64,000 nucleotides of DNA, from positions 8,662,001 through 8,726,000 of the forward strand of contig NZ_CP069396.1 of assembly GCF_016887565.1 (NCBI RefSeq). The letters are read 5' to 3'. The position numbers were made by a program, and so were the translations under genes. The notes beneath the pieces were generated by a model. That model was given only the letters and a program-made list of their open reading frames with translations. It ran no database searches and had not been told where the DNA came from. Positions 42,151 to 52,813 of the stretch are shown here, piece by piece. How positions within the stretch are numbered: the stretch's first letter is position 1; each line of letters opens with the position of its first letter. Source of the stretch: Archangium violaceum (GTDB taxonomy: Bacteria > Myxococcota > Myxococcia > Myxococcales > Myxococcaceae).

Positions 42151-43476
42151 TCAGGCCTTGGTCACCTTCTCGCGGCCCGGCCCGATGTTCTTGCAGGCGT
42201 TGCGGGTGTCGACGACCACCGGCGACTGCTTCACCACCATGGCGTAGTCGATGCTCGAGTGGTCCGTGAGGATGACCACCGCGTCGTACTTGCTGATCGT
42301 CTCCGGCGTCAGCGGCACCGACTGCATCGTGTAGTGGAAGCCGTGGCCCTCCTCCAGGCGCGGCACGTACGGGTCGTGGTAGTCGACCTCGGCTCCCTTC
42401 TCCTTGAGCAGCGAGATGACCCGCAGGCTCGGGCTCTCGCGCATGTCGTCGATGTCCTTCTTGTACGCCGCTCCCAGGCACAGCACCTTCGCGCCGTTGA
42501 GCGTCTTCTTGTTCTTGTTCAGCGCCTCCATGGTCCGGGTGACCACGTAGTACGGCATCTGCGTGTTCACCTCGCCCGCCAGCTCGATGAACTTGGTGTG
42601 GAACTCGTACTCGCGCGCCTTCCACGTCAGGTAGAACGGATCGATGGGGATGCAGTGACCGCCCAGGCCCGGACCCGGATAGAAGGGCATGAAGCCGAAG
42701 GGCTTCGTCGCCGCCGCGTTGATGACCTCCCACACGTCGATGTTCATCCGGTCGCAGAGCATCTTCATCTCGTTGACCATCGCGATGTTCACGCACCGGA
42801 AGATGTTCTCCAGCAGCTTGGCCAGCTCGGCCACGCGCGTGGAGGACACCGCCACCGTCTCCTTCAGCGCGCTCGCGTACAGCGCCTGCGCCACCTCCAG
42901 GCACGCCGGCGTGTGGCCACCGACGATCTTCGGAATCGTCTTGGTGTTGAAGCTCTTGTTGCCCGGATCCTCTCGCTCGGGGCTGAAGGCCAGGTGGAAG
43001 TCCACGCCCGCCTTCAGGCCGCTCTTCTCCAGCAGCGGCTTGAGCACCTCGTCCGTCGTCCCCGGGTACGTCGTGGACTCGAGGATGAAGAGCTGACCGG
43101 GCCGCACGTGCGGCGAGAGCGCCTCGCCCGTCTTGATGATGTAGCTCATGTCCGGCTCACGCGACGCCGTCAGCGGCGTGGGCACGCAGATGATGATGCA
43201 ATCCATCTCCCGTGCCTTCGAGAAGTCCGTCGTGGCCTTCAGCTTGCCCGCGCTCGTCAGCTCCTTCAGTGGAGCGCTGGGGATGTGCTTGATGTAGCTC
43301 TCCCCCTTGCCGATGCTCTCCACCTTCCGCGTGTCCACGTCGAGCCCCATCACGGGGAAGCCGGCCTCCGCGAACGCCATACCCAGCGGCAGACCCACGT
43401 AGCCCATCCCCACCACGCCCACCTTCGCCTCCCGCCGGCGGATCTGCTCCAGCAGCGGGCTCACCATGACGCGCAT
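42151..43476 (-). CDS. Nucleotide sugar dehydrogenase (UDP-N-acetylglucosamine 6-dehydrogenase type)
   Basis: A 441-residue protein; ATG 43476 is preceded by GAGAGGTGA. Domains in order: NAD-binding Rossmann (AKVGVVGMGYVGLPLGMAFA), VPTPLTASREPDMSYI, catalytic region with ESTTYPGTTDEVLKPLLEK, central dimer domain (AELAKLLENIFRCVNIAMVN, FMPFYPGPGLGGHCIPIDPF, the Cys being the catalytic nucleophile), and C-terminal UDP-binding domain (AAYKKDIDDMRESPSLRVI). The sequence style is that of WbpA/WecC-like enzymes that oxidise UDP-HexNAc to the uronic acid for surface polysaccharides. The heparinase-like gene upstream on the same strand supports a polysaccharide role. Confidence 0.9.
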   Translation of the reverse strand: MRVMVSPLLEQIRRREAKVGVVGMGYVGLPLGMAFAEAGFPVMGLDVDTRKVESIGKGESYIKHIPSAPLKELTSAGKLKATTDFSKAREMDCIIICVPTPLTASREPDMSYIIKTGEALSPHVRPGQLFILESTTYPGTTDEVLKPLLEKSGLKAGVDFHLAFSPEREDPGNKSFNTKTIPKIVGGHTPACLEVAQALYASALKETVAVSSTRVAELAKLLENIFRCVNIAMVNEMKMLCDRMNIDVWEVINAAATKPFGFMPFYPGPGLGGHCIPIDPFYLTWKAREYEFHTKFIELAGEVNTQMPYYVVTRTMEALNKNKKTLNGAKVLCLGAAYKKDIDDMRESPSLRVISLLKEKGAEVDYHDPYVPRLEEGHGFHYTMQSVPLTPETISKYDAVVILTDHSSIDYAMVVKQSPVVVDTRNACKNIGPGREKVTKA

Positions 43477-43531
43477 CTGCTTCACCTCTCTGATGGCGTG
43501 CCGGTTCCCCGGTCACGCGACGTCCCTGTCT

Positions 43532-45607
43532 TCAATTGAAGACGACCACCCACCTCAGCCTCGCCGGGGGCGACAGCCGCACCCCGAACACCACCACCTG
43601 TGACGCCACCACCTGGCCGTAGCCCGGCGAGTACCGGGACGGCTCCAACCGTGGCACCAGGCCTTCCGCGAAGAGCACCAACGCCTCCGGTGCCTCCGCC
43701 GACCCCAGTTCCACGCCGAGAGACTCGAAGCTCCGTGGGGCGTCCGGCACTCGCAGCGCCCTCGCCAGTTCCTCCGGCGTGGGTGCCCTCAGCCGTGCTT
43801 CGCGGTCCGGAAGGTGGATCCTCCCCACCACTTCGTGAAGCCCCACCCCCACCAATGCGTCCGTCACCCCGAGCGCGCGCTCACGCTTGTCCAGCACGAA
43901 GGTGCGCTCCACGCCCACGGGCGAGGGCAGCACGCGATAGCCATCGTGCCGCACGGTGAGGCGATCCAGCTCGGCGCCCGGCTGGAACACCTGAACCCGC
44001 GCCCGCGCCGTCTCGGGCAGCGCGAACAGCCGGCCCGGCGACAGCGGCGTCTGCTCCACCCCGTCCACCTGCGGCGTGTTGTGCGCCGCCGTCGAGCGGA
44101 ACGCGTTGCGCATCTCCGGGTCGCGTGTGTACGTGCCCGTGCCTGGATCCACGATGACGGGGCGTCCGTGCAGGTGCAGCTCGAACGACAGCTTGTCGTT
44201 GTGGCTGTGTCCCCCCACTCCGCCCTGGCCCTGCGGGCCCGCGCTCACCGTCACCACCGCTCCCGCTCCACGCAGCACGTGGAAGCCGCCCCGAGGGAAG
44301 CTCACCGACTCCGCGGGTCGCGCGGGCCGCAGCCCCTGGAAGCGCTCGAGCCCGGGTTGTCCCAGCAGCCACGCCGCCTCGTCCGGGAACTCGCCCTCCG
44401 CCAGCTCCGCGGCTCCGAAGAGCGCCGCCCCCAGCGGCACCAGGTAGCCCTGCTCGCGCGGCTCCCTCTCCCGGAACGGGAAGACTCGGCCCGAGTCGTT
44501 GTCCCCTATCTGCGGCGCCAGCCCGCGCTCGGAGCACCAGGCCCGCGAGGCCGCGTACATCCGGCGCAACCGCGTCTCGTATCTCGGCCCCAGTTCCACG
44601 CCCAGGCCTCGCGCCACCACGAGCGCCAGCGTGAAGAGCTCCACCGCCAGCCGGTGGTACGGCACCGAGCCCTCGAAGGAGGTGCCCTCCGCGTGCACCT
44701 GCGACGCCATCTGCGCTCGCAGCCCCGACACCGCCCGCGCCACCTGCCTCGGCGCGTCCGGCAGCTCCGGGAAGAGCAGCCCCATCACCAGCAGGCCCAC
44801 GTAGTTGGAGACGAGGTGGTTGTTGGGCACCGCCCCCTTGTCCTCCAGGTGCGCCTCCACCCACGCGGCGTGCTCGGCCAGCGACTCGAGCACCGGCACG
44901 AGGAACTCCGGCCGCCGCGCCTCCGGTGCGTCCGCGAACATCACCAGCGCCTGCGCCAGGTTGGCCCCGCGCAGCGCGACTTCCATGGCGCACGTCCAGT
45001 GCACCCCCTGCCCCACCGGGTTCGCCTGGAGGAAGTCCAGCGTCCGCGTCACGAAGGCCCGCGCGAACGCCCTCCTCGGCTCCTCGTGGCGCCCCACCCA
45101 GTACCCCTGGCCGAGCGCCACCAGGCAGTCCAACCGGCCCAGCTCCCACGGGTACTTCGGATCCACCCCCGGGCGCTCCAGCCGCAGCTGCTCCACCGGC
45201 ATGACCGGGTAGCGGTAGCCACTCACCGGATCCTTCGACCAGTCCACCGGCTGGCCCTCGCCGAAGCACACGTGCGTCCCGAAGACGTCGAACTCGCCCC
45301 GCAGTGCCGCCCGGGCCCGCTCCAGCGCCCGCGTCTCCGCCCCCGGAATGGCCGCCAGCGCCTGCTTCACCGAGGCCCTCTGCCCCACCTCGCACCAGGC
45401 CACCCCGGGACGCGACGACAGCACCCGCTCGGCCAGCGCTTCCGCCGTGGAGACGCCGAAGGCCTCCAGCAGCCTCAGCTCGTCCAGCCGCTCGCGCCTC
45501 CTATAGAGGGCCTGCCGCGCCGCCCCCTGGACCCGTCTCGCCATCCCCCTGGCGAGCCCCCCGGGCGCGAGCCGCATGATCGTCGAGTAGTAACCCAGCG
45601 TCCCCAT
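43532..45607 (-). CDS. Heparinase II/III family protein (polysaccharide lyase-like)
   Basis: A protein of about 691 residues; the start is uncertain (ATG 45607 has GGAG six bases upstream; another ATG lies 15 bases earlier). The N-terminal half is an alpha/alpha toroid (GVHWTCAMEVALRGANLAQA, LEDKGAVPNNHLVSNYVGLL, EGTSFEGSVPYHRLAVELFT), and the C-terminal half is the heparinase II/III beta-sandwich (GQGGVGGHSHNDKLSFELHL, VIVDPGTGTYT, RSTAAHNTPQVDG). There is no clear signal peptide. The enzyme is expected to cleave uronic-acid-containing polysaccharide; it precedes a gene that makes UDP-uronic acids. Often such proteins belong to exopolysaccharide biosynthesis clusters. Confidence 0.88.
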   Translation of the reverse strand: MGTLGYYSTIMRLAPGGLARGMARRVQGAARQALYRRRERLDELRLLEAFGVSTAEALAERVLSSRPGVAWCEVGQRASVKQALAAIPGAETRALERARAALRGEFDVFGTHVCFGEGQPVDWSKDPVSGYRYPVMPVEQLRLERPGVDPKYPWELGRLDCLVALGQGYWVGRHEEPRRAFARAFVTRTLDFLQANPVGQGVHWTCAMEVALRGANLAQALVMFADAPEARRPEFLVPVLESLAEHAAWVEAHLEDKGAVPNNHLVSNYVGLLVMGLLFPELPDAPRQVARAVSGLRAQMASQVHAEGTSFEGSVPYHRLAVELFTLALVVARGLGVELGPRYETRLRRMYAASRAWCSERGLAPQIGDNDSGRVFPFREREPREQGYLVPLGAALFGAAELAEGEFPDEAAWLLGQPGLERFQGLRPARPAESVSFPRGGFHVLRGAGAVVTVSAGPQGQGGVGGHSHNDKLSFELHLHGRPVIVDPGTGTYTRDPEMRNAFRSTAAHNTPQVDGVEQTPLSPGRLFALPETARARVQVFQPGAELDRLTVRHDGYRVLPSPVGVERTFVLDKRERALGVTDALVGVGLHEVVGRIHLPDREARLRAPTPEELARALRVPDAPRSFESLGVELGSAEAPEALVLFAEGLVPRLEPSRYSPGYGQVVASQVVVFGVRLSPPARLRWVVVFN

Positions 45608-45853
45608 TCCGCTCCGTCCCATCCCGGACGGCTTCGATAGCAAGTGGTCGGCCAGCGCCCTCCGAGGGGAAAACCCGCGTTGGGAACGAGGAAACCCTGT
45701 AGGCCAGTAAAAAAGTTGGGTGGCCGGGTGAATGGGTGGGAAAGAGTTTTCCTTCCGTCACCCCTTTCATTCCCACGCAGGGTTGCGTTGCACCTCTCGC
45801 CCACCGTGGCCATTCCTCCATGTGTGCAGGCAGGTGCTTGGAGTGGGCGGCGT

Positions 45854-46822
45854 GTGGGAAGGAGTGCCAGCGCCTCCGAGGTGGAGCGAACGGTCTCGGC
45901 TGTCGCCGAGCGGGCGCTGCACCACGGGGCGAAGGCAGGCCTCGATGCGCTCGTCGAGGCGGCTGTAGGTCTCACTGGTGCGAGCGGCGCCGCGCTGTAC
46001 GCGGCCGGTCGCCGCGTGGCGATCTCCGGACTCTCGCCTCCAGCGCCGGCTCGCGCCCATCCCCTGCAGATGCAGAAGGATGGGCACACGACGCTGGTGA
46101 TTGGCGAGCCCTGTGTGGAGGCTTCGGACCGGCTGATCCTCACCCGTCTGGCGGTGCTCGGCAGCGCGCTGCTCGCGTGCCGGGAGCGGGAGGACGCCGC
46201 CCGGGCCGAGCAGACACGTCTGCGGTGGGAGCGGCTCCGCCTCGTGGAGCTGCTCGCGCACTGGGACCGGGCGAGATCCCGCCAGGCTCATGACCTGCGC
46301 ACCCCGCTGCAGGTCATCCAGGGGTATATCGACATGTTGAATCGGGGCATGGCGGGGGCTCTCACTCCCCCCATGCAGCGGTACCTCGAGCGCATCAGCC
46401 GCGCCGCCAGTGAGTTGAACGTCCGTCTCCAGCACCGGCCCTCGCGTGAGAAGGTTCCGGCGGAGGATCTCCGCGCGCTGTTGAGCGCTACCTTCGGGCC
46501 CGGACGGCGCGCGGCCGTGCGGCTGGAGTTGCCTGCAGTGCCCGTGCGCATCCGCGCGTCCCGGACGGTGCTCGCGCTGCTGGTCCGAACCCTGGAGCGA
46601 CTGCTTCGCGGAGTCGGGGCCTCGGAGATCGTGCTGCGCGTGGAGGCGCCGGAGAGCACCGAGGCGTGGCAGTTGATCGTTCAGGCGAATGCCGAGCGTC
46701 CATTGTCGGAGAAGGCTCGGGCTTCGTTGGAACGGCTCGCTCGCGGCATGGAGGCCCGGCTCTCGGTGACGGAGTCTCCGGAGCTCCAGGTGTCCTTGCT
46801 GCTGCCGCGGATCCTGGGGTGA
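45854..46822 (+). CDS. Histidine kinase-like protein with degenerate ATPase domain
   Basis: About 322 residues; the start is uncertain (GTG 45854 used, GTG 45881 possible). An N-terminal GAF-like region (HHGAKAGLDALVEAAVGLTG, GAALYAAGRRVAISGLSPPA) precedes a HisKA dimerisation domain with the phospho-acceptor motif RQAHDLRTPLQVIQGYIDML. The C-terminal ~130 residues occupy the HATPase position but show no clear N, G1 (DxGxG) or G2 box; only SEKARASLERLARGMEARLS resembles the domain end. Kinase activity is doubtful, so it may act as a phosphotransfer or adaptor protein. It is divergent from the heparinase gene. Confidence 0.75.
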   Translation: MGRSASASEVERTVSAVAERALHHGAKAGLDALVEAAVGLTGASGAALYAAGRRVAISGLSPPAPARAHPLQMQKDGHTTLVIGEPCVEASDRLILTRLAVLGSALLACREREDAARAEQTRLRWERLRLVELLAHWDRARSRQAHDLRTPLQVIQGYIDMLNRGMAGALTPPMQRYLERISRAASELNVRLQHRPSREKVPAEDLRALLSATFGPGRRAAVRLELPAVPVRIRASRTVLALLVRTLERLLRGVGASEIVLRVEAPESTEAWQLIVQANAERPLSEKARASLERLARGMEARLSVTESPELQVSLLLPRILG

Positions 46823-46860
46823 GTGGTTCCTCGTGGGGCGAGTGCCTCACGGGTGCGAAT

Positions 46861-46894
46861 ACCCTCACCCTGACCCTCTCCCAGAGGGAGAGGG
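46861..46894. repeat. Dispersed intergenic repeat, copy 2, hairpin between convergent genes
   Basis: ACCCTCACC followed by CCCTCTCC (46874-46881), loop CAGAG and GGAGAGGG (46887-46894), the same element as at 41167-41201. Here it lies between the stop codons of the histidine-kinase-like gene and DedA, and it may also serve as a terminator. Confidence 0.7.
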
Positions 46895-46903
46895 GATATA
46901 TGG

Positions 46904-47566
46904 CTACGGTTCAGCCTCGGGTGCTTGGATGACTCGCGCGGCTCGCATCAGCGCGCGACGTTTCATCCATCGCACGCAGAGCATTCCCACGCCCGCCGCC
47001 ACCGCCACGTACAGCAGCCATCTCAGGCCCCCCTGTACGTCCGCGAGCACCGTGGGGCCGAAGCGGTAGCCCAGCCACGTCATCCCCATCGCCGCCACCC
47101 AGGCCGCCGCCCCATCCGCCAGCAGGAATCGGCGATAGGGCACTCCGGTCGCTCCCGCCAGCAGGAACGCCGGCGCTCTCAGTCCCGGCAGGAAGCGCGC
47201 GAGGAACACCGTCAAGGCCCCTCGTCGGGCGAACATCTTCCGCAGCAGCTCGACCCGTGTTGGCGTCAGCATCTTCGCCAGCTTCGGGTGCGAGAACACC
47301 CTCGGCCCCAGCGAGCGCCCGATCCGGTACAGCGCGCTGTCTCCCGCCAGGATGCCCAGATAGGCGGTGAGCGCCATCATCGGCAGGCTGGCTCCGCTTC
47401 GCGCCACCACCAGCCCTCCCGTGATGACGACCAGCTCCTCGCTCAGTGGCGCTCCCACTCCACAAAGCACGAGGAGCAGGAACACCGCCGGGTACGAGAA
47501 TCCCGCGATCCACAGCGCGACCTGCGCCTCCACGCCGCCTCCTGGCAAGAACGCCAAGGTGCTCAC
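46904..47566 (-). CDS. DedA family membrane protein
   Basis: A 220-residue inner-membrane protein from GTG 47566. The DedA/SNARE-associated pattern is clear: VFLLLVLCGVGAPLSEELVV, GILAGDSALYRIGRSLGPR, FARRGALTVFLARFLPGLRA and PAFLLAGATGVPYRRFLLAD. Four to five hydrophobic segments span the membrane. DedA proteins are proton-dependent lipid flippases or maintain membrane homeostasis. It is 54 bases downstream of the hybrid CheA gene on the same strand, but is probably not part of chemosensory signalling. Confidence 0.9.
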   Translation of the reverse strand: MSTLAFLPGGGVEAQVALWIAGFSYPAVFLLLVLCGVGAPLSEELVVITGGLVVARSGASLPMMALTAYLGILAGDSALYRIGRSLGPRVFSHPKLAKMLTPTRVELLRKMFARRGALTVFLARFLPGLRAPAFLLAGATGVPYRRFLLADGAAAWVAAMGMTWLGYRFGPTVLADVQGGLRWLLYVAVAAGVGMLCVRWMKRRALMRAARVIQAPEAEP

Positions 47567-47620
47567 GCCCGGCCATGGGGAGAAGAAGCCTCTTCAACGA
47601 GGCCCCGCTCCCTCGCCTGC

Positions 47621-50146
47621 TCAGGCGCTCGCGGGGAGGAGCTGGCGCACCAGGTCCAACAGCTTGCCGCGCTCCACCTCGCGCTTGACGAGGTAGCCGT
47701 CCGCGCCCGCCTCCAGTCCGGCGGCCCGCTCCTGCGGACTGTCCAGCGACGTACAGAGGATGACCGGGATGTGCGACAGCTTGGGGTTCGCCCGGATGCG
47801 CCGCGTGAGCCCGATGCCATCCAGCCGCGGCATCTGCCAGTCACTCACCACCATCTGGCAGGGCGTCCGCTCCAGGATGCCCAGCGCCTCCTCGCCATCC
47901 CCGGCCGTCACCACCGTGTAGCCGGCGATCTCCAGCAGCGCCTTCATGGCGAAGCGCGTGGTGAGCGCGTCGTCGCACACGAGGATGGGCGGGCGGCGCA
48001 CCTCGGTGGCCGCGCGCAACACCACCGGCGCCGAGGCGGCGCGCAGCAACTCCGGCGCGTTGAGCACCGGCACCACACTGCCGTCGTCCAGCACGGCGGC
48101 TCCTGCCAGGTGCGCCACGCTCTGCAGGTGCCGCCCCAGCGAGCGCACGACGATCTCCTGCTGGCCCACCACCGCGTCGATGGCGAACACCGCGCGCACT
48201 CCGCCGAGCACCAGCACCATGGCCGTCTGCGGCTTGCCCGACTCCAGCGCCAGCGGCAGCCGGGGCATGCCGATCGCCACCGACAGCGGATAGAAGGGCA
48301 GGTGCTCGTCCTCCACCTGCGCCATCACGTGCCCGGCCACCGTGCCCACGTCCGATGGCGCCAGCCGCATCACCCGCTCCACCGCGTCCGAGGGAATGGC
48401 CACCACCGCCGTTCCCGTGCGCACCAGCAGCCCCAGCGCTCCCGCGAGAATCAGCGGCAGGTCGATGGTGAAGCGCGTCCCCTTGCCCTTCTCGAAGGAG
48501 ATGTCCACCGCGCCCTGCAGCCGCGTGGCCGTCGTCTGCACCACGTCCAGGCCCACGCCGCGCCCGGACATCTCCGTCACCTGCTCGCGGGTGGAGAAGC
48601 CCGGCTCGAACACCAGCCGCGCGGCCTGCATGTCCGTGAGCTTCGCGGCCTCCGCCTCCGTGAGCAGCCCCCGGCGCACCGCCGTGGCCCTCACGTTCTC
48701 CGGCGACAGGCCCGCTCCGTCATCCTCCACCACCACCGCCAGGCGCGTGCCCCTCGGCTCCACCCTCACCGTCAGCTGCCCGCGCGGGGACTTGCCCGCC
48801 GCCACGCGCTCGTTCACCGCCTCGATGCCGTGGTCCAGCGCGTTGCGCACCAGGTGCAGCAGCGGATCCTTCAGCACGTCCACGATGCGCCGGTCGATGC
48901 GCACGTCCCCACCGGCGATCTCCAGCTCCACGTCCTTGCCCAGCCGCGCGCACAGCTCGCGCACCGTGCGCTTGAGCGGCTCCAGCATCTGCGAGGCCGG
49001 CACCATCCGCAGGTCGCGCAGGTCATCGCGCACCACCTGGGCCACCAGCGCGAGCTGCTCGCCCTCGCGGTGCACGTCCTTGGACAGCTGCACCAGCCGC
49101 TTCTGCACGCCCCGCACCTGCCCCACCCCGGCCCTCAGCGACTCCAGCGCCCCACCGCCACCGGACAGCGCCAGCTGCTGAGCCGCGCGCTCCAGCTGCA
49201 ACAGGGCCTGGTTCGTCTGCTCCAGCAGCTCGCGGTGGGCCTCCGAGCGGCGCATCTGCTGCGCCCGGCCCGCCGCCAGCTGCTCCACCTGGAGCGCCAG
49301 CGAGTCGAGCGTGCGCACCGACACGCGCACCGCCCGGTCCATGTCCTGCTGGCGCCGGCCGCCCGAGGCCGAGCGCGCCGTCACCACCGGCTCCGCCGGG
49401 GCCACCGCGGGCTCGGCGGCCACCTCCTCGGTGAGCGACTCCAGCGCGCCCCTGAGCTGCACCAGCGCGCCCGCGATGTCCGAGGCCGCCACGCTCGCCC
49501 CGACGCCCGACTCCTCCATGCGCGCGAAGCCCGCGCGCACGGAGCTCGCCAGTGACTCCACGGCGGAGATTCCGGCCGTGTTCGCCGCCGCCTTCAACAG
49601 CTCGGCCAGGCCCACCGCCTCCCACACCGCGCCGGCCCGGTCCTCCAGGCCCGGCGAGCACAGCCGGCCCAGCGACGTCTCCAGCTTCTCCAGCGTCTGC
49701 ATGCCCTCGCGCCGGAATTGCGCCGGCACCTTGGGCTTCACCTCGGTGGGCAGCTCCACCCCGCCCCGCCCGAGCCCGGACAGCAGTTGCGCCAGGTTCT
49801 CCACCGCCGGCTGCTCCCCGGCGTCCCCGCGGTTGATCGCGGTCTCGATGGCCGTGAGGCTCCGCAGGGTGCTCTCCACCAGCCCCGGCGGCGGCACATG
49901 CCCCGGCGAGCAACGCGCCAGCGCGTCCTCGATGGCGTGCACCAGCTGCTCGATGTCCGCCAGGCCCAGGCTGGCCGCGGACCCCTTCAGACTGTGCACC
50001 TCCCGCTTGAGCGCGATGAGCTGTTCCGACACCTGCTCGGACGTCCCCTGCTCCAGGCCCATCACGGCCGTGCCAATGGTCTGCAGTTGCTCGCGCGTCT
50101 CCGCGGCGAAGATGGGCCAGAGGCTCCGGAGTACCCGAGGATCCAT
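47621..50146 (-). CDS. Hybrid chemosensory histidine kinase CheA with C-terminal receiver
   Basis: An 841-residue protein. Domains: Hpt (about 1-105) with phospho-acceptor His 51 in REVHSLKGSAASLG; a linker of over 200 residues with an Ala-rich helical region; the kinase dimerisation and ATPase domain (about 290-560) with HLVRNALDHGIEAV, VVEDDGAGLSPENV and SGRGVGLDVVQTTA; a CheW-like domain (about 560-700); and a receiver domain (about 722-838) with acceptor Asp 769 in VVSDWQMPRLDG. The P2 CheY-binding domain is not evident. It phosphorylates its own receiver and/or the separate CheY-like protein of the cluster. It is the last che gene of the operon, 9 bases after cheW. Confidence 0.93.
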   Translation of the reverse strand: MDPRVLRSLWPIFAAETREQLQTIGTAVMGLEQGTSEQVSEQLIALKREVHSLKGSAASLGLADIEQLVHAIEDALARCSPGHVPPPGLVESTLRSLTAIETAINRGDAGEQPAVENLAQLLSGLGRGGVELPTEVKPKVPAQFRREGMQTLEKLETSLGRLCSPGLEDRAGAVWEAVGLAELLKAAANTAGISAVESLASSVRAGFARMEESGVGASVAASDIAGALVQLRGALESLTEEVAAEPAVAPAEPVVTARSASGGRRQQDMDRAVRVSVRTLDSLALQVEQLAAGRAQQMRRSEAHRELLEQTNQALLQLERAAQQLALSGGGGALESLRAGVGQVRGVQKRLVQLSKDVHREGEQLALVAQVVRDDLRDLRMVPASQMLEPLKRTVRELCARLGKDVELEIAGGDVRIDRRIVDVLKDPLLHLVRNALDHGIEAVNERVAAGKSPRGQLTVRVEPRGTRLAVVVEDDGAGLSPENVRATAVRRGLLTEAEAAKLTDMQAARLVFEPGFSTREQVTEMSGRGVGLDVVQTTATRLQGAVDISFEKGKGTRFTIDLPLILAGALGLLVRTGTAVVAIPSDAVERVMRLAPSDVGTVAGHVMAQVEDEHLPFYPLSVAIGMPRLPLALESGKPQTAMVLVLGGVRAVFAIDAVVGQQEIVVRSLGRHLQSVAHLAGAAVLDDGSVVPVLNAPELLRAASAPVVLRAATEVRRPPILVCDDALTTRFAMKALLEIAGYTVVTAGDGEEALGILERTPCQMVVSDWQMPRLDGIGLTRRIRANPKLSHIPVILCTSLDSPQERAAGLEAGADGYLVKREVERGKLLDLVRQLLPASA

Positions 50147-50155
50147 GTGCCCCGC

Positions 50156-50734
50156 CTATCCCCGCCCCACGGCGGCGGGATCGGCCAGTTGCTCGAGGTC
50201 GAGCACCATCAGCCGCTCCCGGGTGAGGAACGTGAAGGGCCCCGGGGGCGGATGCGACAGCTCCGCGCGGGCCAGCTCCTGCCGTCCGTCCACCTCCTCC
50301 GCCGCCAGTCCGAAGAACTCCTCGGACACCTCCACCACCACCACGCGCGTCAGGTCCGACATGCCGCCCCCCTCCAGGCCGAGCACGTGCCGCAGATCCA
50401 ACACAGGCACCACCCGCGAGCGCGACACCAGCGCGCCCAGCACATACCGGGGCGAGCCCGGCAACGGGCACAGGCCCCTGGACTCCAGCACATGGTCCAC
50501 CGCGTCGATGGGCACGGCGTAGCGCTCCCCGCCCACGCGGAAGGCCAGCACCGACATCGTCTCCCTGCGCTCCTCGTGACGTGACTCGGCCAGCGCGCGC
50601 GCACGCTCGGCGAGGACCTCGCGCCGGCGCTCCGGACTGAGCACCTGCGCGCCCTCGAGCACGGCCTGCGCCTCGTCCAACTTGCGGCGCAGTGCCGCGT
50701 AGTCGATCTTCCCGCTCGACTCGTCGCCGGCCAT
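50156..50734 (-). CDS. CheW-type chemosensory coupling protein (second of two)
   Basis: A 192-residue protein. About 60 N-terminal residues form a charged helix (AALRRKLDEAQAVLEGAQ, RREVLAERARALAESRHEE), then the CheW domain: VLAFRVGGERYAVPIDAVDH, LPGSPRYVLGALVSRSRVVP, VLDLRHVLGL. CheW links receptors to CheA at the membrane. The long N-terminal helix is an addition to the usual 150-160 residue protein. It lies between the CheY-like and CheA genes with gaps of 18 and 9 bases. Confidence 0.92.
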   Translation of the reverse strand: MAGDESSGKIDYAALRRKLDEAQAVLEGAQVLSPERRREVLAERARALAESRHEERRETMSVLAFRVGGERYAVPIDAVDHVLESRGLCPLPGSPRYVLGALVSRSRVVPVLDLRHVLGLEGGGMSDLTRVVVVEVSEEFFGLAAEEVDGRQELARAELSHPPPGPFTFLTRERLMVLDLEQLADPAAVGRG

Positions 50735-50752
50735 GGTTCCTTCTCGGCTCCT

Positions 50753-51130
50753 CTAGTACTTGCTGGCCGGGAGCTTCAGGATGCTGCGCACCTTCTCGCG
50801 CAGATCGTCCACCGCCACCGGCTTGTTGAGGAAGGCGCTCGCCCCCACCAGGCGTCCCCGCTGGCGGCTGGCGTCATCCTTGAGCGAGGTGAGCATCACG
50901 AAGGGCGTGGCGAAGAGGATGGGGTCCGCCCTCACCGCCGCGCACAGCGCGAAGCCATCCATCTCCGGCATCTGCACGTCGGAGATGATCAGATCCGGCT
51001 TGACCTCCCGGGCGCGCGCCAGCCCCTGCACCCCGTTGCTGGCCTCGAAGAACTCCAGCCCCCACCCCATCAGGTACACCTGGATGAGGTTGGTGATGGT
51101 CTTCGTGTCCTCGACGATCAGCACCTTCAT
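50753..51130 (-). CDS. CheY-like single-domain response regulator
   Basis: A 125-residue protein; ATG 51130 follows GGAGG. It is a lone receiver domain: KVLIVEDTKTITNLIQVYLM with the acidic pair, phospho-acceptor Asp 51 in LIISDVQMPEMDG, Thr/Ser in FVMLTSLKDD, and Lys in ASAFLNKPVAVDDL. There is no output domain, so it signals by protein contact. It is the likely target of the CheA in this operon. Confidence 0.93.
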   Translation of the reverse strand: MKVLIVEDTKTITNLIQVYLMGWGLEFFEASNGVQGLARAREVKPDLIISDVQMPEMDGFALCAAVRADPILFATPFVMLTSLKDDASRQRGRLVGASAFLNKPVAVDDLREKVRSILKLPASKY

Positions 51131-51165
51131 TCTTCCACTGCCTCCCGACGCGCCGTGTGCTGTTG

Positions 51166-52770
<1,605 letters not shown>

Positions 52771-52813
52771 GGCGTTGCCTTCCACAAGTCCTCCGAGCTC
52801 CTACGGGCGCCTC

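Noticed and set aside
46925-49555. 876-codon plus-strand frame opposite DedA and CheA
   Set aside because: His/Arg/Gln-rich antisense frame without motifs; both minus-strand genes are well supported.
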